A stretch of 64,000 nt of DNA, taken from assembly GCA_028551475.1 (NCBI GenBank), contig CM052356.1:1622001-1686000 (forward strand), read 5' to 3'. Positions 25,001-36,781 of the stretch are shown in pieces. The position numbers and the translations under genes are program-made. Under the pieces are notes generated by a model, which saw only the letters and a list, made by a program, of their open reading frames with translations, was not told the DNA's origin and ran no database searches. Origin of the DNA: Casuarina equisetifolia (taxonomy: Eukaryota > Streptophyta > Magnoliopsida > Fagales > Casuarinaceae). Each line of letters opens with the position of its first letter. Position 1 is the stretch's first letter.

Positions 25001-26547
25001 TGTTAGATATAGTGGCCAAAAAGAAGAGGGGGTTGAATTGGTTATTTGATTAATTGCCCTTTAAAAATCGTTTTCCAATATGCACATAATCTATGAGGCT
25101 TGGTCAGAAACTTAAGCACACACAAAACAACACAATTGAGACAATTTTTACCAAGGTGGTTCAGTCCTCAAGCCTATGTCTACATTTTTTTTGTTTCAAT
25201 CCAACCGATTAAAGTCCACTATACTCAACTGAAAAGAAAACATCCTCCCATAATTTATAATCCTTCCACCATGGATTATAATACAATATGTACGTTAACA
25301 CACACCAGCTACAATTCAAAGGTTTCTCAAACTTTTTACAAACTTAAGCAACTCCCCTAAGATATGAAATGTATGGGAAATTGCTAGAATTAGGGCTCTC
25401 TAAAGATCAATAATGTGAATCTGAGCCCTAATTACGAAACTCTCAAATTACAACACAACTAGGGTTTTGGATTTACAATCAAATGTACGTGCAAACAAGT
25501 AATATTTTCAAATAATCTTGCAATATGAGAAAACAAATAAGCACTTCCCCAAGATTTCCGACTTTTGTTCAAGCTTCAAACTTTTTCCTTTTTCTTTTCT
25601 GTTCTATGCAGATTTTCGTTCACTTGTAAAGCTCACAGTTTTTTTTTTTTTTTGCTCTAATAACACATGAAGGAACGCACCTCTTTCTTCCAAAATATAG
25701 CCGTTCTGTCCTCTGATTTGATTTTCTGAAAATCTTCCCGCTGAGAGATGATTTGAACTGAGTCTCTGCTCTTTATGAGGAGTACTGAGGCAGACTGTGC
25801 CGAGCTAGGTTGGTCCTTCGTTTGTTCACTTTCTTCCCAAAACGCCATCGCTCCAGTAAGTCATTTCTTTTCCATTTTTTGGGTCTTCATTCGGATCGTG
25901 GGTCGAGCTCACGGGTCTCACCAACAGTTTCTTCATTTCTCCTCAATTTTAAACCAACTTCTTTTGGCCATGTTTCTAGACAGTAGATGGGCTTTCTCTT
26001 CAAGAAATGTATCAATTTTTACCTTCAAATCCTTCAAATCGTTGTTCCTTTTTCTTTCTTTCAATCGGGTCATTTAAAACCCATCGGGTCACACCTTTTT
26101 CTCCAAGAATCATTTGAATCTCACATGCGTTCGATGGATCAGGTTCTTCTGTTCACAAATCATCCCGGTTCCACTCAGATTGCACAGCGGGTCACGCACG
26201 AAGAAAACGGGTTGCGCAGACTCTGGGTCGCTCGTGGACTTCTCACGGAGTCGGGTTGTGACTCGGGTCAGGCGAGCTGTCGGGTTGCGCACTGGGTCTC
26301 GCGGGTTTCGGGTCGGAACTGGGTCTTGCGCAGAGTGGGCTTGTGGGTCGCTCACAGTAACTGGATCATGGACTGGGTTCAGGGGCATGTAGGCTATGGG
26401 TTGTGGGCTTCTGGATCTCACAAATCTTCGCACAGGCCACTTGATACAATCAGATTTGGGCTAACCTTTTTAGTCCTCTCAAGAACCATTCTCCCTGCAA
26501 AAATGTTCATGCATTAATTCTCTTATACTAAAAATAATAACCCAACA
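25001..26547. mobile_element. Candidate solo LTR just upstream of primase
   Basis: The segment starts TGTTAG and ends CCAACA, similar to the TGTTGG...CCA end pattern of the Copia LTR at 36782-38345, and is nearly the same length (1547 versus 1564 bp). Its first 400 bp share weak similarity with that LTR: the GTTGAATTGGTT word, an ACCA[AC]GGTGGTTCA motif, and a run of short exons-like phrases in the same order. A GC-rich stretch with repeated CGGGT words lies at 26200-26400. I found no matching target duplication, so the exact ends are uncertain. It begins 105 bp upstream of the primase ATG. Confidence 0.45.
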
Positions 26548-28985
26548 CTAATATGAATATTTTCTCATTTTAATTTTCTTTCTACAATGTAAATATTTCA
26601 CAAATGTATGCAATTTATTTATTTATAATAATAATATTATTATAATTTATAACACATAAATCATAAAAAAAAACATATACTTTAAAATATCATCACATCA
26701 AAATACAATTTCATATAATATACTCCTTTTTTTTCATTCATCAAAAAAAGAATTAAAAAATATTTAATCAAGAATACAATATAGTAGCACCCTTACAACA
26801 AAGTGCATATTCAAAGCTCAATGAGGTATCAAACAAAAAGTCCCTTAAAGATAGTATTTTTTTCGATCTAAGGATTTTGTAGTAAGCTATCAAACAATAA
26901 ATCAGAAAAATTTATTAATAATTGGTAGTAGATGTAAAAATATATATTAAAGAAATGTAAGAAGTAAAGGACATAAAAAAGTATTTCAAAAAGCTTGTAA
27001 TGTTTCTTTAAATTTCTTTATGCATGGAAGCTTTTTTGAAAAACTAGCTTGCTAGGGCTTCTGTTTGACCTTCTTATAATTTACAACTTAAATGTGAGAT
27101 CTTCAACAATTGACCACTTTTGTAGACTAGGTTTATAGGGTGTTATCATCCTTGAGGAGCTTAGAATGGTAACCTTAAAAGAATGGTTGAATTTTTTGAG
27201 TGTTGTTCATATTTCTTTCCTTTTTCTTCTTTTTCTCTCCATTGTGTTGGCACTCTGTTCTTTAGTCTTGTTCTTTTTATTTTGCCCTAGTAGAGATAAC
27301 TTTGTTCTAGGCTTTCACTAAACTAGGTGCAAGTTGGTGTTTTTGTATAGGTGTGGGCTCAATTGGACTAAATATTAGGCTTGCTCTCTTTTAATTCAAC
27401 TTCAAGATATGCTAGCCTTTTTCACTTTAGTCCAAGCTTCCATTCTAGGCCTTATTAGATATAGATAACATAAGAAAATCCATCAAAGTATAAGGTCCGT
27501 TCTAAATAAATACAAAGGCCATGAGAACAAATATTTCATTATTTTTGTGATTAAGGATAGTAATATTCCTATAAGTAGGTCATTTAATACCATGAGGAAT
27601 ACATACAATCATGGAGATAAGTATATAATCACTCATCATAAAAAATTTTAGTATGCTTATCTCAACAATCTTCCTTTTTATTTTTTTATTTTTTATGATG
27701 ATGAAAACAATGCTCAAGGCGTATATAAATAGAAACACAAGTTTATATCGAGCACAAGTCCCTATTACAACATCTCTCCCCTTTTATAAGGTATTGTTCC
27801 TATACTAAACTCCTTCATACTTCCTCCAAATCTCTTTTCCTTTTTCATTATCAACACAGAAAAAAAAGTATACTCCTACTAAGAATAAGGCATACAAGCA
27901 TGGACCTTCCATATTACTCATTAGAATGAAGCTCAAAGTCATGCAAAAATGTATGAGCGATAGTACATAGCATGGGTTGGAAGGAGATGTCATACACATT
28001 CAAGATACATGTCATTTTAAAAGAAAACTGCTAGTATAAAAGAATAATGCAACATGTGGTAGAATATCATTTAAGTATATAATGCATGGAGCACAATGTG
28101 TAAAGATATACATGTTCTACTAGCATAACATATAGTTAAGCAAAGAGTCCATGTAACAATTCCGAAAAAAGCACATAGCAAAGGCTAGAAAGTGAACCAC
28201 ATTCTTATAGAGGGGATTAATCATAAGATATGCAACAAAGATGCATAAAAGGTAAACTTTCCCTTGGATTATGATGGTAATTAGCAAAAGGACATGGAGA
28301 GTTATCCTATTTCCAGAAAATACAAGATTTTCCTACTAAAAATATAAGAGTGAAAGTAGGAAGGATAGTACATGGATGTTGTTAAGAAAGGAGAACTGAA
28401 AGATGGTACCTTTTGTGCCACTTGAGTGCTTAATGGTTTCTCCATGTGTAGATAAGTTGTGCTCTTTTGAGTTCTAAGGTGTAGCAATAACTATATATGC
28501 AAGTCAATGTATATGAATCCAAGAAAAGATATTACACCTTTTGTAATCTAAGGCCATAGGCTTTATTGTTGTAGGAAAAGAGAAAAAACATCAGAAAGAG
28601 TAACTTGAAGACTTTATAAGACACTAATGGTGGAAGAATATAGAATACCAAGGATGGATACAATTCTACAAGGGAGCAATTGTTACATAAGGAAAAGGAT
28701 AAAAGGAACAAAAGTAAAAAGACTATCTTTAATGAACTCGTATGGTAATAACCAAGATAAACAATGAGGATCATATGCAAAATGCAAGAAAGGTTTTTAC
28801 CAATGAAACAAGGATTAATGAGGTGGCCAATTCACTATAAAAGGAAGTTCCATTTGCTACTACTTGTACTCCAATTATGAAGTATTTTGTAAGGTTTCTA
28901 AACTAAACAAAGCTAGATAGGATACATGCATGGCAAATTGTCATTGTCAAAATAAGCATAGTTTATATATGCACCTACTAAAATA
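26548..28985. other. Repeat-derived AT-rich region without a gene
   Basis: No coding sequence recognised. At 27661-27710 an LTR-end-like CTCAACA is followed by a pyrimidine-rich run and ATGATGATGAAAA, the same arrangement as the LTR/polypurine boundary at 38340-38370. This suggests another decayed Copia edge on the minus strand, but I cannot find its partner LTR. Confidence 0.35.
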
Positions 28986-31110
28986 TTTACTTCTTTGGTT
29001 TCCAAGGAAAGATTTGGAAAAATAATGCAATGAAAGGACAAATCATAGAGAAATCATCACATGTTTATAATTCTTTTACTATTTTGGAGAACACAATTAG
29101 AGATGAGGATTGGAGTCTCAATGATGAGCATCATTCTCCCCATATGTACATGGTAGAGTTTCTAGGGCCTTCTACAATTCAAATAGTTCATTTATACAAG
29201 AAACATTGCCTCAAGCATTGGATAGGATTCTCTCATGCAAATTTTCCTTTGAATTATTTGGGTGTTCCATTGTTTAAAGGTTGGGCAAAGAGAAGTTATT
29301 TTCTAGAGTTATTGGCAAAGATCACAAAACATATTTAGTAATTAGGAAAATAATTTCCTTTCTCATAGGGGGAAAGCTTGTTCTTAGTCCAAAGAATATT
29401 GTATTCTATCCCACTTCATTGCTTGTTTGTTTCCAAAGTACTAAAGTCTATCTTGAAATAAATAAATAGGTAGATGTTAAAATTCTTATGATGTAAATGT
29501 ATGCTTCATAAAGCTCATGGCCCAATTGGGATAAGGTTTACATACCCATTGATGAAGGTGAATTAGGTATACAAGACGTTGCCATTGTCATGAAAAGCCT
29601 CCACCTAAAGATGGCATGGTACTATATTAACAATGAATCACCAATGGCAAAATTTATGCAACAAAAGTATAAAAATGTTATGGAAGTCCCTTATTAACAA
29701 CTGCATATCTTGGCATCTCACTATTGGAACAATATATGCACTTATATCCTTTTAGGCCTCCAACAAAGCATAAGGATCATCAACAATGCAACTATATGCT
29801 TTTGGATGGATAAGTGGATAGAAAACCTTATGTGGTTTCCTTACTATGATGATTATCCATTAACTACACGATCAGCTCTTTCAAAACAATTGCTCCTAGC
29901 TGCCTTTTTATCTGTAGGTCAATTGGAACAAGACAAACAAATTATTATTATAGAAATGCCAAGTAGATTCATTTTTTAACCTTCAACCAATGGTTCCTTT
30001 TTTTTCTTTCTTTCTTGCTACGGTGTATGATCACATGAGGATTCAAGGAGAGAAGGTGAGTAGGAGCAAATTCATCTTGAACTCTTATTTACCTACCAAG
30101 ATTGGTTTTTTCATATGGAGGAACATATGCAATGGATTCCTAATGAATTCTAACATCTAAAGGTAAGGCTTTTCCTTAGCCTCCAAATGTGTTTATTGAT
30201 CCCAGGCCTAATGTGAAACCACAAATCTCTTGTTTGCACAAGGAGAATTGGCTAACAAATTGTGGCAATACTTCAACAATCATCTTTAACTTTCAATAAG
30301 GAGTGATTCAATTATAAATCTTCTTACATATTGGTTCAATGAGGCCAAAGAGTCTTACAAGGTGGAATAGTAATTGCATTGGTTGATTGTACATTTTATG
30401 GCACATATCGTGGGCATGGAATAATATTATCTATTCAAATAAGGGTTTCTTTTTACCATGCTTGATAGAAATGGTGATATTTGATGCTTATATGTTAATG
30501 GCTAATTTCAAAGATACACATTTCTCTCCTTGTTTATTGTTCATGACTACAAGCTTAGTAATTCTTTATTTATGGACCTCTCACAAGGAGAGGACATATG
30601 GTTTGTTCAAAGTACCCCTATGAAGACACTCATAGGTCTTGCACAAATAGTATGTGTGAGGGAGGTGGAATGTTGTAATATTTTTAGGGTAGTTCAAACA
30701 TTGCACATGCAATGAACTTAGGATTTGGTGATAGTGCAAAGGCTAAGTTCTTGGCATTACAAGAAGGCTTAAAATTATGTCAGTAGAAAGGTATACTCTT
30801 GGCATAGATAGAAGCAAACTCCCACTCTATGGTCCAATGGTCAAAAAGGGTTATTCATAACTTCTTGGAAGTTAGCATATTAGATGTGCCAATGCTTTGC
30901 TTATATTTGTTTACAGACACAAATAATACATGTCTTTTATGAAGTTAATTTCTTAGTAGATGGATTAGCAAGTTTTTTGGGCACCCCATATCACGTTTGT
31001 AGGTTTTCTCGACTCTTGGATCTTTAATAAGTCTTTGTCACCAAATTTCATGGGAAGATTAGTTAGGCCTATAGCATTACAAACCACCACATTAAATTCT
31101 TTTGTTTATT
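28986..31110 (+). mobile_element. 5'-truncated LINE fragment (RT end, zf-RVT, RNase H remnants)
   Basis: Broken frames on the plus strand carry LINE motifs in the expected order. At about 29030-29340 is the end of reverse transcriptase, with KGQIIEKSSH and FPLNYLGVPLFKGWAKRSYF. At about 29710-29980 is the region before the C-terminal zinc-binding domain, with NATICFWMDKWIENLMW. At about 30640-30900 there are RNase H-like remnants with AKFLALQEGLKLC and EANSHSMVQW. Many stops and frameshifts separate them. The missing N-terminal part fits 5' truncation, usual for LINE insertions. It is inactive. Confidence 0.7.
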
Positions 31111-32418
31111 TTTGTGATAGTAAAGGTTACTAGATTTCATACTTTGTATTTCTAAGTAGACTATGTGTTTGAGCTAGTCTATCACTTTAATGTGTCACAA
31201 ATGCTCTATGCTTGCTTAGTGCATTCATTTTTTTTTTCTAAGGGGTCAAGTGTTCGTAGAATTTTAATTCCAAGTAAATAAATTGAACAAGTAATATAAT
31301 AATGAAAAGGTATCATTTCACAAAGTTTGATAATTACTAATTAAATACTAACAGTAAATTAATCATAAAGTTCATCTAACAAATAAAAAGGAGTTAAAAT
31401 TGATAATCTTTAAAGTAGAATTTCACAACTAAAATCAATTAAATTCAAATGATAAAAATCAATCAAAATAATTTTTTAGAGTATCCAATTTCATCATAAC
31501 TACTATATATGAATTTTAAGGGTTTATGCCTACAAGAACAATAGTACTTACATGATAACAAAATTTTTAATTTTTTTACTATTCTATATCTAGGTATAAC
31601 AAACCTTTTCTCTTCTCTTCAAGAAATCCTTAAATTCCTAGGTTTCTCTTTGTTTGTACACTCTAGCTTTTTTTTACAACCACGCCCTCCTTGTTCTTTG
31701 TTTTCAATTTGTCTCTTTTTTCTTTTTTTTTTTTTTTCCTTTTCCATGGGCTGCCTTCCTTTGTTGCCCAACCTCCTTTGTTTTCCTTGTGTGCTGCCTT
31801 TTCTTTTTTCTATTTCTTCTAGCATTGGTTGGTTTTCCTTCTTTTCCCATGCTATCTTGAGTTTGCTACATAAACAATGAAAACTTGAATAAATATAAGA
31901 AAATTAAAATATTGTCTCACAAAAATTACATTATTTGTTTCATAAAATAATCAAAATAACTTTATAAAAATAGAGTTATCATCAAGTTTAATATCTTGCT
32001 CCATGTATTTTCTTAAAGATTTGATAGTCATGTCAACCAATGATATCAATGTAAGTAAACTAGATTAAGTCCTTTAAAAGAAACTTAAAAATACTTTGCA
32101 CTAAAAAAGTTTTGACTAGAACATTATGGAGGCGAATCTCTTTTGAGTTAATAGTAAAAAATTAATATGATTCTACTGCTTTTTGCTACCACTTCATAAT
32201 ATATATATATATATTAATTTTCTTTCATCTATTGCAAATTCACTAGTTGACTAAACTACGGAAAAAAGCTTAAATAAATAATTTGATTTCAAATTCTGAA
32301 TTCAAAATCGCTTCCTGGCTCAACGGAGGATAAAAGTTGGCGGTTCAAAATTAAAACAAGCTCTTTCACAGCCCTGCCGCGTCGCCTATTTCAGTGGTGA
32401 TTTTCTATGACGGTGCTC
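31111..32418. other. Intergenic AT-rich region upstream of the polygalacturonase relic
   Basis: It contains a long pyrimidine tract at about 31650-31860, which creates low-complexity ORFs on both strands, and an (AT)n microsatellite near 32200. No gene seen. Confidence 0.5.
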
Positions 32419-32425
32419 TATAAAA
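32419..32425 (+). promoter_or_regulatory. TATA box of the first polygalacturonase locus
   Basis: TATAAAA occurs 109 bp before the ATG at 32534, in CTCTATAAAAGCAG. The proximal promoter looks preserved although the coding region is broken. Confidence 0.55.
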
Positions 32426-32533
32426 GCAGATGCAGCTCCCCGTCCTTTCTCCCTCTCTCATGCTCTAGTATCTGAATTCTTTGTAATTGAGTTTTAGATT
32501 CTCCAAGCAGAGTTTTCGAGAACGCGTCGAGTA

Positions 32534-35067
32534 ATGACGAACAAGGGGAAATTACCTCTTTTCCTTTTGTTGCTCTTTTTCGCCATTATCCTCTCCACGT
32601 CCAGGGTCCCCGTTCAGGCAAGAAAGCTTCACGTTGGGATGACCAAACCCCATGAGCAGCCGAAACATAGGAGTCGCAATGACGACACTGGTGGCTCAGA
32701 TGTTGCAGGTCCTGCACCAGCCCCTTCCAGGATTTTTAATGTTTTGTCTTTTGGAGCTAAGGGTGACGGAGTCTCAGACGACTCTAAGGTAATTGAAAAA
32801 TAAAAAATTTGTATACCTGGGAGAGATAATTAGCGGCAAGTTATATCATAATTTTCTTCGTCATGTGAACAAAGCAGGCGCTCCAAACAGCATGGTAGGC
32901 AGCTTGCAGGATTGAAGGGGCTACAGTAGAAATTCCATCAGATTTCAAGTTCCTTATCCGCCCGATTACTCTTCGGGGCCCTTGTATGCGTCATCTCGTA
33001 CCTCAGGTTTGTTCTATTCTTCTCATCTCGATTCCTGGGATTTGGTCTTAGGTTTGACACCTAGCTAAATAAAAAAAATATATATTACTTTTCTTTTTCG
33101 CCACCCTAATATTTTAGGATTTACACATTTGAATGAATAAATGCTTACCACACTTACCTATGTGAGTGCAATTTCAACAGATTGATGGAACTATCTTGAC
33201 TCCTACAGATGTTAATTCATGGCCAATGTCTAGTTTATTTCAGTGGATCAATTTTAAATGGCTCCATAACTTTACAATTCAAGGCAATGGCACTATTAAT
33301 GGTCGAGGTTCTAACTAGTGGCATTCCTTTCAAGTTTATGATGTTCAGGTTAGCATCAATCCAACTTCCTTGAAACTTTTACGTTAAACAACTTAGGAAG
33401 AATGATGGCTAATCTTTTGGTATTGATGCATTGCAGACAAAATCAAAGTTCACTCCAAAAAGCAAACCGATTATAAGATTTAAATTATCTTCTCAATTTA
33501 TAAATTTGTTTTCCTTGAAAAAATTGAAAGGGTAGGTGCTCATTTTAATCTTGTGGATATTCTCCTTCTCCCATATAGGCTTTGAGATTCTATTCCAGTT
33601 TTAATGTCACAGTTCGTGACATCAAAATGGTAGACAGTCCACGATGCCACTTAAAATTTGACAGCTTTGGCAATGTAAAAGTTAGTAATATTACGGTTTC
33701 TTCACCAAAAGATAGTCTAAACACAGACAGGATTCATCTACAAAACACCAAGGACGTAGAAATTCAGCATTCTAATATCGGTTGTGGTAAGACCACAAAT
33801 TTGAATTTTTCTGTTGCTTCTCCAATAAAAAATAGGAAAAGTTGTTAGGGTGGTTCCGTAATGCCCTGCACCTTAGTTTTTGCTTTACGTGCCTAATATG
33901 CTATTTGCATGATGCCCATGTTGTATTAATTTGCTAAGGGAAAACTTAGTTTCCTTCATCTCTTTTAGACTTATTTCTTTATTGTCATAAAAGAACAAGT
34001 CCAAAGTCTTGCGCTTAGGAATGTAAGAGATTTGGAACCAAGACTAAGTCCTTTTCTCTATTTTAAAATTGTTTACATATATCTCTTTCTTTCTTTTTTT
34101 TTTTTCCCTTTCTTTCTTTTAGTCACGACCCTTCTTAAGATGAATGTGATCTTGGAAAGCTATTTACCTTGCAGAGAATGATTGGCTGAATGAATTTTTT
34201 TATTTTCATGGTCTTTGTATTTAGTAAAATGTGCAGCACATTAGAGTGTTGATGCATCTCCGGTTAAAGTTTTGAATTTATTCTCTCTTTGATAGGTGAT
34301 GATTGTGTATCCATACAGAGTGGTTGCTCCTACATCCACATTCACCATATCAATTGTGGTCCTGGACATGGTATAAGGTAAACCAATATGTTACAATCAT
34401 CAAAGATGGTTATAGCAAATGTGAAGCTACAAAGTAGAACTAAATCTTTAAATATCATCATTTAATTGCAATATCGGAGGGCTAGGAAAGGATCAAACTA
34501 TTGCTTGTGTGTCTGATGTTGTTGTTAACAATATCTCAATTCAAAATGCTCTATCATGAGTAAGGATCAAGACATGGCAGGTACAAAGTTAATCCAAGAC
34601 TATCACAATGTTATTATCTTTTGTTATCTTACAATAACCTCATTCTTTGTTTCATCAAATAGAGGGGCATAGGCTCAGTAAAAAATGTATCTTTTAAATA
34701 TGTTCAAGTTTCTGATGTCAAGGTCCCAATAGTAATAGGCCAATTCTATGGTGAGAAGACTATCCACAAGAATAGCACAAGGGCAGTGCAAATATCTGGT
34801 GTTAAATATGGTCAAATAAATAGGACGTATTTGAAGCGGCCAATTAGTCTAGCCTGTAGCATTCCCATTCCATGCACTCACATCAAACTTAAGGATATTC
34901 AATTGAAGCCCTCACCACACTATCAACATTTTAAAACAGGTATGTGTTCGAATTCATATGGGAAATCAAAAGGTCACCTGGTTCCTTCAAGTGTACACCA
35001 TTGTTTAAGCAATAGAGGTGATTCAATCAAGAGAATGGCAAGACCACATGCCAATAATGTATGTTAG
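32534..35067 (+). pseudogene. Polygalacturonase (GH28) pseudogene, At1g48100-like
   Basis: Recognisable exons: 32534-32788, 32878-33006, 33181-33348, about 33437-33470, 33579-33786, 34296-34377, about 34472-34580 and 34663 to about 35020. Exon 1 encodes a secretory signal peptide (about 1-29), a proline-rich linker and FNVLSFGAKGDGVSDDSK. GDDC and GHG motifs follow, and RIK is still visible. Breaks: TAG at 32896-32898 and 33316-33318, TGA at 34557-34559, and catalytic NTDG changed to NTDR at 33720-33731. The acceptor before exon 7 reads AA instead of AG near 34470. The donor of exon 4 is missing. An intact relative would be secreted and cut pectin homogalacturonan in the cell wall. With several independent lesions this copy cannot make the enzyme. 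Confidence 0.88.
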
Positions 35068-35528
35068 TAAAAATTGGTTTGTGTTAGTGTTATCTCTTTT
35101 TATTTGTCTTTTCCATTGAAGTTTGTTTGCCTTTTATTACGTTGAGTTTTTGATTATTGTAGAAAGGCAATCCAATTGTACTAAAAACTTGTTAAGAAAT
35201 ACAATTGTTCTTCTCTTGTTCTTCATATTGATCTTTGAACTCTTTTTACCCTTTCTTTTTCTTATATTATTATTTTTATATATCAATTTCTACTACAAAA
35301 GATGCTTTTTAAGCATTTTCAAAAAGAGCAAGGACATGATTTGAATATTGCTGGGCCACATTTCATTGGCTAACAATCAAGCTTGCAAAGGCAACTTGAG
35401 AAAAAAAGGGGGGTTAATAAGGTTTTTATTCTAGGATGTAATTCTCTTAATTACTTCCCTTCATTATTCAACTACTACATAATTTCTACCAAGGCAACAC
35501 ACTTCAGTAATGAATAGATGAATTTAAT

Positions 35529-35690
35529 ACTCATTAGTGATGCATTTAACTAGTTAAGTCTAGCCATAATAATGAGGACAAAGAGTCGTACAATGACATA
35601 GCCCAACCTACACTAGCCCAAGCTAGTCTACCCTAAGCCCAAATACTTATAAGTGATGCACTTAACCAGTTAAGTCTAGCCACAATAATT
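35529..35690. repeat. Imperfect tandem duplication (about 116-bp period)
   Basis: AAGTGATGCACTTAACCAGT and the related TAGTGATGCATTTAACTAGT, each followed by TAAGTCTAGCCA, lie about 116 bp apart. The second unit runs into the long repeat that recurs after the gap. Confidence 0.65.
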
Positions 35691-36362
35691 AGAATTGATT
35701 TCTAAATAGTCTTTTCCATGGACAACTAATAGAATTTACTACTTTTGACTATTTTGGAAACCTATGCTAGCATTTATGATGTAATTACTTGTCTTTGACT
35801 AGCATCTTGGAAATAGGAGAATCTCTCTATAAATAGCTACCCTCTTATGTAGTTAAGTCAGCTTATGAGTTATGAGATCAAGTTAAAGGTTTGGCTTTCT
35901 TTCCAAGTTTTGTACCTTTTTGGCTTATTCCTAAAGTGGTGAATGTTATTGCTCTATATCTCTTTGGAGTTACTTCCATTATAGTGGTGAGTGTCTATCC
36001 TTGAATTCTAAGGTGACAAGTAATCTATATCCTTAGTTTTCAAAGATAAATTTATTCTTTATGTTGGTTGCTATCATTGTGCTTGCCATCTTGAAGTCCT
36101 TAAGGTGAATGAAATGGATCAACATGAGATGGAAATGGATGAGATAAGGAGACAAATTGAAGAGTTTTAAGTAGAATTGGTGTGTTTCCAAACATGAAAA
36201 GGTTATAATTCTTGTTTTAGATCTAACAAAAGCCTTCACTCTTGAGTTGGAGAGGATAAGAATCCTTTTTATTGATTTACCAATGAAGACTTTGATGATA
36301 GTCAATGATTTCTTAATGTCAAAGTTGAAATTCCAGAATTTGAAGGGAGAATGGAGCTTGAC
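35617..36362. repeat. Long direct repeat, copy A (LTR-like plus gag remnant)
   Basis: Almost identical to 63252-64000. The only difference I noticed is a 2-bp indel near 35825 (CTCTCTATAAATAG versus CTCTCCTTATAAATAG). A TATA box followed by a transcribed-looking stretch suggests an LTR over the first 400 bp. After it, plus-strand codons broken by several stops read EMDQHEMEMDEIRRQIEEF and later VKVEIPEFEGRMELDEF, resembling the gag of a Ty3/Gypsy-type element. The minus-strand ORF of 90 codons in both copies is a by-product of the repeat. Confidence 0.75.
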
Positions 36363-36425
36363 GAATTCCTAAATTGGCTTCATACAGTTGAACGAGCATT
36401 TTCCATTAAGGATTATTCTAAAGAT
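36310..36425 (+). mobile_element. Gypsy-like gag fragment
   Basis: Translation reads VEIPEFEGRMELDEFLNWLH then VERAFSIKDYSKD, matching the usual Gypsy gag pattern (PxFxG...FLxWLxxVERxF). It stops abruptly at about 36425, where the sequence changes into a primase gene fragment. Confidence 0.55.
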
Positions 36426-36632
36426 TACTAAGTCCATTAAGAACAATATTTTGACCATGACTCTTGGTTTCACACTCATTAATGACCATGTTTACCATTC
36501 CATTTGCAATATCTTCTCAAGTCATGGTTGTGTATTAAGCTTAGTCCCTGATAAGAAATAAATGAATGGATCTAACTAATCTCATTGAAGTAGGAAAACC
36601 CTAACATAAGTAGAAGAAACAAGAATACAAGC
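36425..36632 (-). pseudogene. Fragment of primase exon 1 plus upstream flank
   Basis: Aligns without gaps over about 100 bp to primase exon 1 on the same strand. The ATG equivalent is at 36525-36523 and codons read M-T-stop-E-D-I-A-N-G, against M-T-P-G-D-I-T-N-G in the real gene. Similarity continues about 100 bp upstream of the ATG, including AAAACCCTAACA, and ends close to the point where the LTR-like insert begins in the real gene (25001). It is a duplicated and decayed gene piece, not a functional exon. Confidence 0.8.
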
Positions 36633-36776
36633 AATGTTGAAAGTAAGAAAGACCATATCAAAGAGGCAAGCATGAAATATTGCTCAAGATAAAGATGTTT
36701 TCTTATGAAATCACCTCCATAGGTAGTGATTGATCATTTAGGAATGGGTTTTAAGATGGCAAAAATAAAAAAGAAT

Positions 36777-36781
36777 AGTAT
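36777..36781. repeat. Target-site duplication AGTAT, left
   Basis: AGTAT immediately precedes the TGTTGG end of the Copia element. The same five bases immediately follow its CCAACA end at 47404-47408. Confidence 0.8.

Noticed and set aside
26110..26517. Overlapping ORFs with repeated G, R, S and V
   Set aside because: CGGGT-type low-complexity sequence in the LTR-like insert keeps several frames open. No domain seen.
31619..31880. K/R/E-rich and F/L-rich ORFs on opposite strands
   Set aside because: Produced by a long pyrimidine tract.
36033..36305. 90-codon minus-strand ORF that recurs identically at 63670-63942
   Set aside because: It is conserved only because the DNA repeat is nearly identical. 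It runs antisense to a gag-like region and has no known domain.
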